DNA from: Lachnospiraceae bacterium
GTDB lineage: Bacteria; Bacillota; Clostridia; Lachnospirales; Lachnospiraceae
NCBI GenBank assembly: GCA_022652545.1
Contig: JALCRM010000005.1
Coordinates: 101,721 to 165,720 of the forward strand
Direction of reading: 5' to 3'
Length of the DNA stretch: 64,000 nucleotides
In this document: piece by piece, positions 37,601-45,490 of the stretch
How the letters are laid out: each line of letters starts with the position of its first letter
Numbering within the stretch: position 1 is the stretch's first letter
Notes under the pieces: model-generated
What the model was told of the DNA's origin: nothing
The model's input: the letters and a program-made list of their open reading frames with translations, nothing else
Database searches by the model: none
Program-made: the position numbers and the translations under genes

Positions 37601-37885
37601 CCCGGCCTGCCCGCCCATGTTCGGCAGCAGCCCGTCCGGCTTCTCCTTCTCGATGATCTTTTCGAGGACTTCGTTCGTGAGCGGCTCGATGTAGACTTCA
37701 TCCGCTATGTCGCGGTCCGTCATGATGGTGGCGGGGTTCGAGTTCACAAGGCAGACTTCAATGCCTTCCTCCTTGAGCGCCCGGCAGGCCTGCGTGCCTG
37801 CGTAGTCGAACTCAGCCGCCTGCCCGATGACGATGGGGCCGGAGCCGATGACCATTACTTTTCTGATCCCTGTATCCTTGGGCAT
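34652..37885 (-). CDS. carB: Carbamoyl-phosphate synthase large subunit
   Basis: 1077 residues, full length. Two homologous ATP-grasp halves: the first opens with [25 protein letters not shown] and contains [10 protein letters not shown], the second opens with [25 protein letters not shown] and contains [10 protein letters not shown]. The last 130 residues are the MGS-like allosteric domain ([13 protein letters not shown] and following). Makes carbamoyl phosphate for pyrimidines and arginine. SD GGAGG. Sits between carA and queH, with an ATGA overlap to the latter. Confidence 0.97.
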   Translation of the reverse strand: [1077 protein letters not shown]

Positions 37886-37969
37886 ATATGCCTCCGTATA
37901 TCGAAATAAGATCTGCGATCCGAATCTGTGATCCGCTGCCCGGCAGGCCTTCCGGCCTTCAGGCGTGCT

Positions 37970-39250
37970 TCATTTTCCTGCCGCCGCGCAGCTAAGGCCT
38001 TCCGGCACACCGCTCATTCCTGCCGCGCTCTTTACGTTTTCCAGGAAACGGTCAAACAGATAGCCCGAATCCTGCGGTCCCGGACAGGCCTCCGGGTGGA
38101 ACTGCACCGTGAAAACATTCTTCTTCAGATAGCGCAGACCTTCGTTGGTGCCGTCGTTGACGTTGACAAAAGCCGGCACGGCGACCGAAGGATCCAGCGT
38201 ATCCGTGTCCACCACATAGCCGTGGTTCTGCGAGGAAATATACACACGGCCGGTAGAAAGATCCTTTACGGGATGGTTCCCGCCGCGGTGCCCGTATTTG
38301 AGCTTGTGCGTATCCGCGCCAGTCGCGAGCGCCATGAGCTGGTGCCCCAGACAGATGGCGAAGATCGGGACGTCGCTTTCGTACATCCTGCGAACTTCCT
38401 CAATGATCGAGGTGCACTCCTTCGGATCCCCGGGGCCGTTGCTCAGCATGATGCCGTCCGGGTGCGAAGCGAGGATCTCCTCCGCCGCGGTCAGTGCGGG
38501 ATAGACCGTGACGTCGCATCCGCGGGCTGCGAGCGATCCCGCAATGTTCCGCTTCGCGCCGACATCGAGCAGGGCGATCGAAAGATGCCTCGTGCCGCCC
38601 TTCCCGTCGGGTACGATTCCCGTAAGTTCCCGGACAAGGCTCGGCCGCTTCTCGTGTTTTACCGGTTCCTCCGTGTCCTCCGGATGGTACGTGTCCGGGT
38701 CGAACACTGCCCTGCCCGAAAGCGGACCGTTTTCGGAGAGGTCGGAAACGCCCTTCACCGTATACTTTTCGCTGCAGGAGACCTTCTCCACGACTTTGCC
38801 GCAGGTGTAGGCCTTCAGCTTCGGCAGGATCGCCTGCAGATCGTAATTCGCATCGGATGTGATCATGCCGTTCATCGTGCCGCGCTCACGCAGGATCCTC
38901 GTCAGCGCACGGGTATCTATCCCTTCAATTCCCGGCAGCTCATACTTTTCCATGAATTTCAGCAGCGACATGTCGGAGCGGAAATTGCTCGGCACACGGG
39001 CCGCTTCGCGCACGATGAGCGCGTCCATCCAGGGCCGCGAGGACTCCATGTCGTCCGTACAGATGCCGTAGTTGCCGATGAGCGGATAGGTCATACACAC
39101 CGACTGCCCCTCGTACGAGGGGTCGGTCAGCACCTCGGGGTACCCCGCCATCGAAGTGTTGAAAACGATCTCGCTGATCACATCGCGGTCCGCGCCGATC
39201 CGGCTGCCTTTAAACACGGTACCGTCTTCCAGAATCAGAAAAGCCTGCAT
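37970..39250 (-). CDS. carA: Carbamoyl-phosphate synthase small subunit
   Basis: 426 residues, about 40 longer than E. coli CarA (382). The N-terminal domain begins FLILEDGTVFKG and has NTSMAGYPEVLTDPSY; the C-terminal class I glutamine amidotransferase domain has the nucleophile in FAICLGHQLMALATG and the catalytic His in VQFHPEACPGPQDS. The extra length is a low-complexity insert between the domains (DPDTYHPEDTEEPVKHEKRPS, about residues 177-200) and a short C-terminal tail. SD GGAGG. Follows purL by 19 bases. Confidence 0.96.
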   Translation of the reverse strand: MQAFLILEDGTVFKGSRIGADRDVISEIVFNTSMAGYPEVLTDPSYEGQSVCMTYPLIGNYGICTDDMESSRPWMDALIVREAARVPSNFRSDMSLLKFMEKYELPGIEGIDTRALTRILRERGTMNGMITSDANYDLQAILPKLKAYTCGKVVEKVSCSEKYTVKGVSDLSENGPLSGRAVFDPDTYHPEDTEEPVKHEKRPSLVRELTGIVPDGKGGTRHLSIALLDVGAKRNIAGSLAARGCDVTVYPALTAAEEILASHPDGIMLSNGPGDPKECTSIIEEVRRMYESDVPIFAICLGHQLMALATGADTHKLKYGHRGGNHPVKDLSTGRVYISSQNHGYVVDTDTLDPSVAVPAFVNVNDGTNEGLRYLKKNVFTVQFHPEACPGPQDSGYLFDRFLENVKSAAGMSGVPEGLSCAAAGK

Positions 39251-39269
39251 ATTTCCTCCAGACAAAACA

Positions 39270-42200
39270 TCATGCAAAATACTTTACGCCGCTCTCGAAG
39301 ATCTTCATATCCTGCTGCCCGTAAATGTTGCGGGCTATGCCGTCGCCACGCCGCTCCACATGGCACATTTTGCCGAGCACGCGCCCGTCCGGCGAAGTGA
39401 TGCCTTCGATCGCGCTGAACGAACCGTTGATGTTCCACTCTTCGTCCATCGTGACATGCCCCTCGGGATCGCAGTACTGCGTCGCCACCTGTCCGTTCGC
39501 GAACAGCCTTTCGATCCATTCCTTCGGCGCCACGAACCTTCCTTCGCCGTGGGAAGCCGGGTCCACATAGACTCCGCCGAGCTTTGCGCCCTGCAGCCAG
39601 GGGCTCCTGTCGGAGACCACCCTGACATAGGCTTCCTTCGAGATATGCCGGCCGATGGTATTGTACGTCAGCGTGGGCGACTGCTCATCCTGTCCCGTGA
39701 TCCTGCCGTTCGGCACGAGGCCCAGCTTGATGAGGGCCTGGAACCCGTTGCAGATGCCGAGCACAAGTCCGTCGCGGCGATCCAGCAGATCTTCCACTGC
39801 CTCGCGGATCTTCTCGTTGCGGAATGCCGTCGCAAAGAATTTGGCCGATCCGTCCGGTTCGTCGCCTGCGGAGAAGCCGCCCGGGAACATGATGATCTGG
39901 GCATCCCGTATCCCTTTGGCAAACGCCTCGACGGAACCGCGGATATCGTCCTCGTTCCGGTTGGTGAACACCGTCGTGACGGTCTTTGCTCCCGCCCTCT
40001 CAAAAGCGGCCGCGGAGTCGTACTCGCAGTTCGTTCCGGGAAAAACAGGGATGAACACCGCAGGCTGTGCGATCTTATGGCTGCACACCGCAATGCTCTC
40101 CGCATGGAACAGAGGAGATTCCACGGCGGAACTGTCTTTGCCCGCGCGGGTAGGGAAGATCTTCTCCAGAGGCTTCTTCCAGGAAGAGAGTGCCTCTTCA
40201 TAGGAGAACTTCCTTCCCTGCCAGATAAATACCGGTTCTTCTTCCGGATCGAAGCCGTGCCCCGTGACCTTCGCCACGATCCTGCTGCTTCCGAAGCGGC
40301 ACGGCGCAAGTGCCTTCGCATCCTCCGGCGCCATCTCCGCCAGAATGTCTCCCGACGCGTCTGCAAACAGTTCCCTGCAGGCTATTTCCTCGTCAAAGGT
40401 GAGCCCAAAGCGGTTTCCGAAAGCCATCTGCACAGCCGCAGGTGCGATGCCGTAACGGTCGAGCGCCGCCGCTGCCGAGATCTTTCCGCTCCGCATGAGG
40501 GCCGTGATCTCATCGTAAAGACCCAGTACGTCGCCGTAGACCGGGAGGCCGTATTTGTCCTTCTTAATACTGAACTGTACCAGCACGTCCCCGGCCTTTT
40601 TGATCTCGTCGGTGACCGTTTCCTTAATGTCCGCCACGTCGACCGCAAAGGATACCAGCGTCGGCGGCACATCGATATCGTTGAAGGTGCCGGACATCGA
40701 GTCCTTGCCGCCCACGGAAGCGAGGCCGTATCCGACCTGCGCGTCATACGCGCCGAGCAGTGCCGCAAACGGCTGGCTCCAGCGCTTCGGCTCCTCCGTC
40801 ATGCGGCGGAAATACTCCTGGAAAGTGAAGTGCACATGTTTTGCATCGCCGCCCGAGGCCACGATCTTCGCCAGGGAATCGGTCACCGCATACACAGCAC
40901 CGTGGTACGGACTCCAGGAAGAAAGGTAAGGGTCAAAACCGTAGCTCATCATGGAGACTGTGTCGGTCTTCCCTCCGAGAACAGGGAAGCGCGCGATCAT
41001 CGTCTGCGTCTTCGTGAGCTGGTACTTGCCGCCGAACGGCATATCCACGGTAGAAGCCCCGATGGAGGAGTCGAACATTTCGATGAGCCCCTTCTCAGAG
41101 CAGACGTTCAGGTCGGACAGCACCGTCTTCAGCGCGCTGCCGAAATCACCGCTCTCAATGGCAGGCGCCGCCTTTGCGACAGCGAGTTTGTTGAGGAAGG
41201 CGCTGCCTTCCTCCGGTGCTTCCACTTCCACCGCACACTCCTGATGCGCACCGTTCGTATCGAGGAAAGCGCGTGAAATATTGACGACGTCCTTCCCTCT
41301 CCAGCGGAGCACCAGCCTCTTCTCCGGCGTCACCACCGCGACCGGCACTGCCTCGAGGTTTTCCTCCGCGGCACAGGCAAGGAACCTGTCCCTGTCCTCC
41401 GGCGCCACCACGACCGCCATACGCTCCTGGGATTCGGAGATCGCAAGCTCCGTCCCGTCCAGGCCGTCGTACTTCTTCGGGACCAGGTCGAGGTCCACGT
41501 TCAGGCCGTCGGCCAGCTCGCCGATGGCAACCGATACGCCGCCCGCGCCGAAGTCGTTGCACTTTTTGATCATGTGCGAGACTTCAGGTCTGCGGAACAG
41601 CCTCTGCAGTTTTCTCTCCGTCGGGGGATTGCCCTTCTGCACTTCGGCACCGCACAGCGACAGCGATTTCTCCGTGTGGATCTTGGAGGCTCCCGTCGCA
41701 CCGCCCATGCCGTCGCGCCCTGTCCTGCCGCCCAGCAGGATGATGATGTCGCCCGGATCAGAATTCTTCCGGACCACATTTCTGCGGGCCGCAGCGCCCA
41801 TCACCGCACCGATCTCCATACGCTTGGCCACATAGTCCGGGTGATAAATCTCCGTCACCTGGCCTGTCGCGAGTCCGATCTGGTTCCCGTAGCTCGAATA
41901 TCCGTGTGCCGCGCCGAGGACGAGCTGCTTCTGCGGCAGCTTCCCCTTCAGCGTTTCGGACACCGGCACTGTCGGATCCGCCGCGCCCGTCACACGCATG
42001 GCCTGGTACACATAGCCCCTGCCCGAAAGCGGGTCGCGGATCGCACCGCCGAGGCACGTCGCCGCGCCGCCGAAAGGCTCGATCTCCGTCGGATGGTTGT
42101 GCGTCTCATTTTTAAAGAAGAGCAGCCACTCTTCCTTCTCCGGTCCCTTCCCGTAGTCGACCTCGATCGGCACCACCACGGAGCAGGCGTTGTTCTCGTC

Positions 42201-43094
42201 CGAGACCTCCATGTCCCTGAGGATCCCGTCGCTCTTCAGCTTCTTCATGCCCATCAGCGCCAGGTCCATGAGGCAGATGTACTTGTCGCTCCGCCCCTTG
42301 TAGATCTCCTCCCTGGCTGCCAGGTATTTCTCATAGGCGCGGCGCAGGGGCTCCGCATAAAACCCGTCGTCGAACTTCACATTGCCGAGCTCGGTCGCAA
42401 ATGTCGTGTGCCGGCAGTGATCGGACCAGTACGTGTCGAGCACCCGGATCTCCGTCATGGTCGGATCCCTGTGCTCCTCTTCTGCAAAGTACTTCCTGAT
42501 AAAACAGAAGTCGGCATAGGTCATCGCGAGGCCGAGCGAATCGTACAGCTTCCTGAATTCCTCCTCCGGCATACCGCCGAAGTTTTCAAGAACCGCCACA
42601 TCAGCGGGCACCGGGTGCACGATCTCCAGCGTTTCCGGCTTGCCGCCAGACGATTCGCGCGAATCCACGGGGTTGATGCAGTACGCCTTGATGGCCGCAA
42701 ATTCCGCGTCCGAAAGCTTTCCCGTAAGAATATATGTTTTGGCCGTACAGACGACCGGCTTCTCGGAGCCGCGGATGAACTGGATGCACTGCTGCGCCGA
42801 ATCCGCTCTCTGGTCAAACTGACCGGGCACAGGCTCTACGGAAAACACGCGAGCACCGGCCGGCACCTCGATCCGCTCCTCGTACAGGATATCCACGGGA
42901 GGTTCGGAAAACACCGTACGGCAGGCCTGCGCAAAAACATCGTCCGAGACATTCTCCACGTCGTACCGGATGAGAATGCGTACGTCCTCTATGTCCGGGA
43001 TCCCGAGGAAGCCTGTGATCTCTTCCTTAAGCTGCTGCGCTGCGACTGCGTACGGTTTCTTTTTTTCCACATAAATGCGTCTGACTCTGCTCAT
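39270..43094 (-). CDS. purL: Phosphoribosylformylglycinamidine synthase, single-chain form
   Basis: 1274 residues, the long clostridial form in which synthetase and glutaminase are fused. The order is an N-terminal PurS-like part, two AIR-synthase-fold halves (FKNETHNHPTEIEPFGGAATCLGGAIRD; SIGASTVDMPFGGKYQL) and a C-terminal glutamine amidotransferase with FPGTNCEYDSA, the nucleophile in VLGICNGFQALIKLG, and the late HGEGRF. Converts FGAR to FGAM with glutamine and ATP. SD AAGGAG. First gene of the run purL-carA-carB-queH-argS and beyond. Confidence 0.97.
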   Translation of the reverse strand: MSRVRRIYVEKKKPYAVAAQQLKEEITGFLGIPDIEDVRILIRYDVENVSDDVFAQACRTVFSEPPVDILYEERIEVPAGARVFSVEPVPGQFDQRADSAQQCIQFIRGSEKPVVCTAKTYILTGKLSDAEFAAIKAYCINPVDSRESSGGKPETLEIVHPVPADVAVLENFGGMPEEEFRKLYDSLGLAMTYADFCFIRKYFAEEEHRDPTMTEIRVLDTYWSDHCRHTTFATELGNVKFDDGFYAEPLRRAYEKYLAAREEIYKGRSDKYICLMDLALMGMKKLKSDGILRDMEVSDENNACSVVVPIEVDYGKGPEKEEWLLFFKNETHNHPTEIEPFGGAATCLGGAIRDPLSGRGYVYQAMRVTGAADPTVPVSETLKGKLPQKQLVLGAAHGYSSYGNQIGLATGQVTEIYHPDYVAKRMEIGAVMGAAARRNVVRKNSDPGDIIILLGGRTGRDGMGGATGASKIHTEKSLSLCGAEVQKGNPPTERKLQRLFRRPEVSHMIKKCNDFGAGGVSVAIGELADGLNVDLDLVPKKYDGLDGTELAISESQERMAVVVAPEDRDRFLACAAEENLEAVPVAVVTPEKRLVLRWRGKDVVNISRAFLDTNGAHQECAVEVEAPEEGSAFLNKLAVAKAAPAIESGDFGSALKTVLSDLNVCSEKGLIEMFDSSIGASTVDMPFGGKYQLTKTQTMIARFPVLGGKTDTVSMMSYGFDPYLSSWSPYHGAVYAVTDSLAKIVASGGDAKHVHFTFQEYFRRMTEEPKRWSQPFAALLGAYDAQVGYGLASVGGKDSMSGTFNDIDVPPTLVSFAVDVADIKETVTDEIKKAGDVLVQFSIKKDKYGLPVYGDVLGLYDEITALMRSGKISAAAALDRYGIAPAAVQMAFGNRFGLTFDEEIACRELFADASGDILAEMAPEDAKALAPCRFGSSRIVAKVTGHGFDPEEEPVFIWQGRKFSYEEALSSWKKPLEKIFPTRAGKDSSAVESPLFHAESIAVCSHKIAQPAVFIPVFPGTNCEYDSAAAFERAGAKTVTTVFTNRNEDDIRGSVEAFAKGIRDAQIIMFPGGFSAGDEPDGSAKFFATAFRNEKIREAVEDLLDRRDGLVLGICNGFQALIKLGLVPNGRITGQDEQSPTLTYNTIGRHISKEAYVRVVSDRSPWLQGAKLGGVYVDPASHGEGRFVAPKEWIERLFANGQVATQYCDPEGHVTMDEEWNINGSFSAIEGITSPDGRVLGKMCHVERRGDGIARNIYGQQDMKIFESGVKYFA

Positions 43095-43110
43095 AGATCC
43101 GCTCCTTTAC

Positions 43111-43134
43111 AAAACAAAAGTGCCCGCCGGGCAT
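43111..43134 (-). terminator. Possible weak terminator between TetR gene and purL
   Basis: Minus strand TGCCC-GGC-GGGCA followed by CTTTTGTTTT. The stem is only five pairs, and it lies just before the purL ribosome-binding site. Confidence 0.4.
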
Positions 43135-43151
43135 CCCAGGCTGCACTCTCG

Positions 43152-43742
43152 CTATGCCGGTCCGCCGGCTGAAAACCTGCTCATAAGGAAATCGATCTCG
43201 TCATCGATCGCCTGTTCCGGAAGATCCATCGTACAGACGGAGATCCGCAGCCCCTCGAGTGCGTACATCGTACTCCGCGCCTCTCTCTCAGGGTCTTTTA
43301 CCGAAAGCCTGCCCTTCCTGTTTCCGGCGGCGATGATCCGCGACAGCAGGGCCACCGAAGCATCGAACTGATCCTTCAGATACTTCCTGCCGCCCTCTTC
43401 GCCTTCCACAAAGGCAAATTCGTAAGTGGCCCTGGCCAGCGACTGCTCGCCGGGCTTCAGGTCGCTTTTCCATGCATCGAAGAACAGACGGAGGATCCCG
43501 GCCGCACCGGCCTTCCCCGCAGACGAGGACGCAAAGGCTTCATCCGTCTCCGCGCTCTCGAGACGCAGGACATCGAGGAACAGCTCCGACGTACCCGGAT
43601 AATACAGGTACAGGCCGCCCCTGCTGATCCCGCAGGCATCGACAATATCCTTCATGGTCACGTCCTTGTAGCCCCGCTCCATGAAGACCTTCCTCGCCGT
43701 CTCCAGAATATGCTTCTTCTTCTGTTCCGATCTCTCGCCCAC
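43152..43742 (-). CDS. TetR-family transcriptional regulator
   Basis: 196 residues. Helix-turn-helix at about 10-55 (ILETARKVFMERGYKDVTMKDIVDACGISRGGLYLYY) and a helical effector domain. The start is a GTG, preceded by GGAG and six bases. It has its own strong promoter with an extended -10. Target and ligand unknown; neighbours are purL downstream and a zinc-ribbon membrane protein upstream. Confidence 0.88.
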   Translation of the reverse strand: MGERSEQKKKHILETARKVFMERGYKDVTMKDIVDACGISRGGLYLYYPGTSELFLDVLRLESAETDEAFASSSAGKAGAAGILRLFFDAWKSDLKPGEQSLARATYEFAFVEGEEGGRKYLKDQFDASVALLSRIIAAGNRKGRLSVKDPEREARSTMYALEGLRISVCTMDLPEQAIDDEIDFLMSRFSAGGPA

Positions 43743-43793
43743 TCTGCGCTCCGCAGGGCGTGTCCCTTAAGATCCCGCCCCGGCATTTAACCG

Positions 43794-43822
43794 ATTATAG
43801 CATAAGGCGGCCGGTGCGTCAG
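43794..43822 (-). promoter_or_regulatory. Extended -10 promoter of the TetR gene
   Basis: CTGACG (43817-43822), 17 bases, TATAAT (43794-43799), with TGC directly before the -10 (TGnTATAAT), all on the minus strand. Confidence 0.65.
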
Positions 43823-43851
43823 CAAAATCCGAACAATGAAAAACACCTTGT

Positions 43852-44586
43852 TCAGGCCCGCTCCGTGAGCTTGTTGATATGCCAGACCCTGATGTTGACC
43901 GGCTCGAGCGCCTCCCCGCAGTACGGGCACCGCACCGCCCCGAGGTCCGTAATGGGCGCGCCGCAGTTCCTGCAGTTCATGCCGAAGGAGGTCGCATGCG
44001 CCCCGACTTTCGAAAGGTCCTGCACGTAAACGATCTCAATGTCAAAACGGTGCTGTTCCCTTTTGTCCTTCACCGCCGGCTCTTCCTGCCCGTCGATCGT
44101 GCAGACATACCCGACGGACGACTGCACAAGGATCGTGCAGAGGCCTTCTCCCTTGGTATAATTCGTGATCTCCGTCTGATAGACCGTGATCTCGTCAAAA
44201 TGCCGGTGCAGCTTTCTTTCCCTGTCGTCGCTGATCTGCAGGTCGGCCTGCCTTTTCAGCTCGGACGAAGCCTCTGTAAATGACTTCGTGTCCTGCTGCT
44301 CGATGGCCTCAAGATACCCGCGTACCGTGTTTTCACACCTGTGCTTCCACTCCGTCCAGTTGAAACCCGGAAAGTCCTCGTGGATCTTCGGCAGCATCAG
44401 GCTGGTCATGCCCGATACGGACTTGGGCGTCGTCGCTTCCTCCTGCTCCCGCTGACTGATCCCTTTCAGGATATCCGCAGTCCCGAACAGCATGCGCGAT
44501 GCGCGGCGCACTTTCACTACGATATACGCGATGCTCCCGACGACTGCCGCGCAGGCTGCAAGGACCAGGATCTGAGTCACACCCAT
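43852..44586 (-). CDS. Membrane-anchored Tim44-like protein with C-terminal zinc ribbon
   Basis: 244 residues. One N-terminal transmembrane segment (ILVLAACAAVVGSIAYIVV, about 6-24). Residues about 70-190 fit the Tim44-like/calcium-channel-associated fold (FNWTEWKHRCENTVRGYLEAIEQQD ... FDEITVYQTEI). Residues about 203-225 are a zinc ribbon, CRNCGAPITDLGAVRCPYCG (CxxC...CxxC). Related two-part proteins are common in Firmicutes and of unknown function. Upstream of the TetR gene on the same strand. Confidence 0.7.
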   Translation of the reverse strand: MGVTQILVLAACAAVVGSIAYIVVKVRRASRMLFGTADILKGISQREQEEATTPKSVSGMTSLMLPKIHEDFPGFNWTEWKHRCENTVRGYLEAIEQQDTKSFTEASSELKRQADLQISDDRERKLHRHFDEITVYQTEITNYTKGEGLCTILVQSSVGYVCTIDGQEEPAVKDKREQHRFDIEIVYVQDLSKVGAHATSFGMNCRNCGAPITDLGAVRCPYCGEALEPVNIRVWHINKLTERA

Positions 44587-44607
44587 GACGCTTCCCTTTC
44601 CGTTTCT

Positions 44608-45465
44608 TTACTCAAAGAGTTCCCTGTTCGGCACGTTCCCGTTTCCGTACCTGACCGAATCGATCAGGTAGAAGACACAGCTCTGCGCCGTTCTCTTTAT
44701 CTTCCGCACGACCAGAAAAGCCAGGGAATGCTGTTTTACCTTTTTCAGCCTGTCTACATCAAAATAGTCCGCCTTATTCCGCATGACTATGGCATCTTCA
44801 TATTTCTTATTGAAACCGCCGTTGCAGTACGCGGGCGAAACGGCCAGGACATCGTCCCGGCCTATGATATACCTGTTCAGCCTGGATTCGTCATAACTGA
44901 AACAGGTGATATGCTCCGCAAGGTCCATATCCGTGATATTCTTCAGGATCTTCGACATCTTCAGGAAGTCCGCCGCCCTGCCGCCGATGAAGCTGCCCAT
45001 GATGTAGTATCGGCCCATGTTGTACGGAATATAGGCCTTGGAACGCCGGTTTCTCTCATAGGGGTAAAAACAGGGATGCTTCATATTGTCGATGATCGGG
45101 TGCCTCGCAGCAATCAGATGAATCCCCGGCCTGTCTTCCGGAAGCATCTCCTCTTCCGTGATCACGCGGTTACATTTCATATTGGCGTTCATATAGAATA
45201 TGTAATCGTATGCCTTCAGTTCGTCCTGTACAGACAGGAACGTATGGAACCGCATCTCCGACGCGGCCGGCCACCCCCGGTACAGCACGGGGTGATATTC
45301 CACTTTGGGGTTGTGCTCTGCATACGGGAGATCCGCCCTGTCGGAAAACAGGAAAAAATGCTTATCGGTGCCGGGCAGGAACAGCTTTTCGAAAGATTCA
45401 TAGAACTCTTTCCAAAACACGTCGTAATCCCCGTCGCATATGTATATTATCGCGATCTTAAGCAT
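44608..45465 (-). CDS. Family 6 glycosyltransferase (GT6, ABO-transferase type)
   Basis: 285 residues, close to the length of bacterial GT6 catalytic domains. Follows the GT6 pattern: IAIIYICDGDYDVFWKEFYES, then KHFFLFSD, a FLSVQDELKAYDYIFYMNANM segment, GGRAADFLKMSKIL and the late DESRLNRYI and GGFNKKYED. GT6 enzymes transfer galactose or N-acetylgalactosamine in alpha-1,3 linkage; mammalian members make blood-group A/B and alpha-Gal. The mammalian DxD metal motif reads NAN here, as in other bacterial GT6 enzymes. The ATG four codons into the open frame was chosen (first codon is GTG). No signal or membrane segment. Lies next to an LCP gene, suggesting a role in surface glycans. Confidence 0.85.
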   Translation of the reverse strand: MLKIAIIYICDGDYDVFWKEFYESFEKLFLPGTDKHFFLFSDRADLPYAEHNPKVEYHPVLYRGWPAASEMRFHTFLSVQDELKAYDYIFYMNANMKCNRVITEEEMLPEDRPGIHLIAARHPIIDNMKHPCFYPYERNRRSKAYIPYNMGRYYIMGSFIGGRAADFLKMSKILKNITDMDLAEHITCFSYDESRLNRYIIGRDDVLAVSPAYCNGGFNKKYEDAIVMRNKADYFDVDRLKKVKQHSLAFLVVRKIKRTAQSCVFYLIDSVRYGNGNVPNRELFE

Positions 45466-45490
45466 CGTCAGCCCCACAGTCCCCTGTCGA

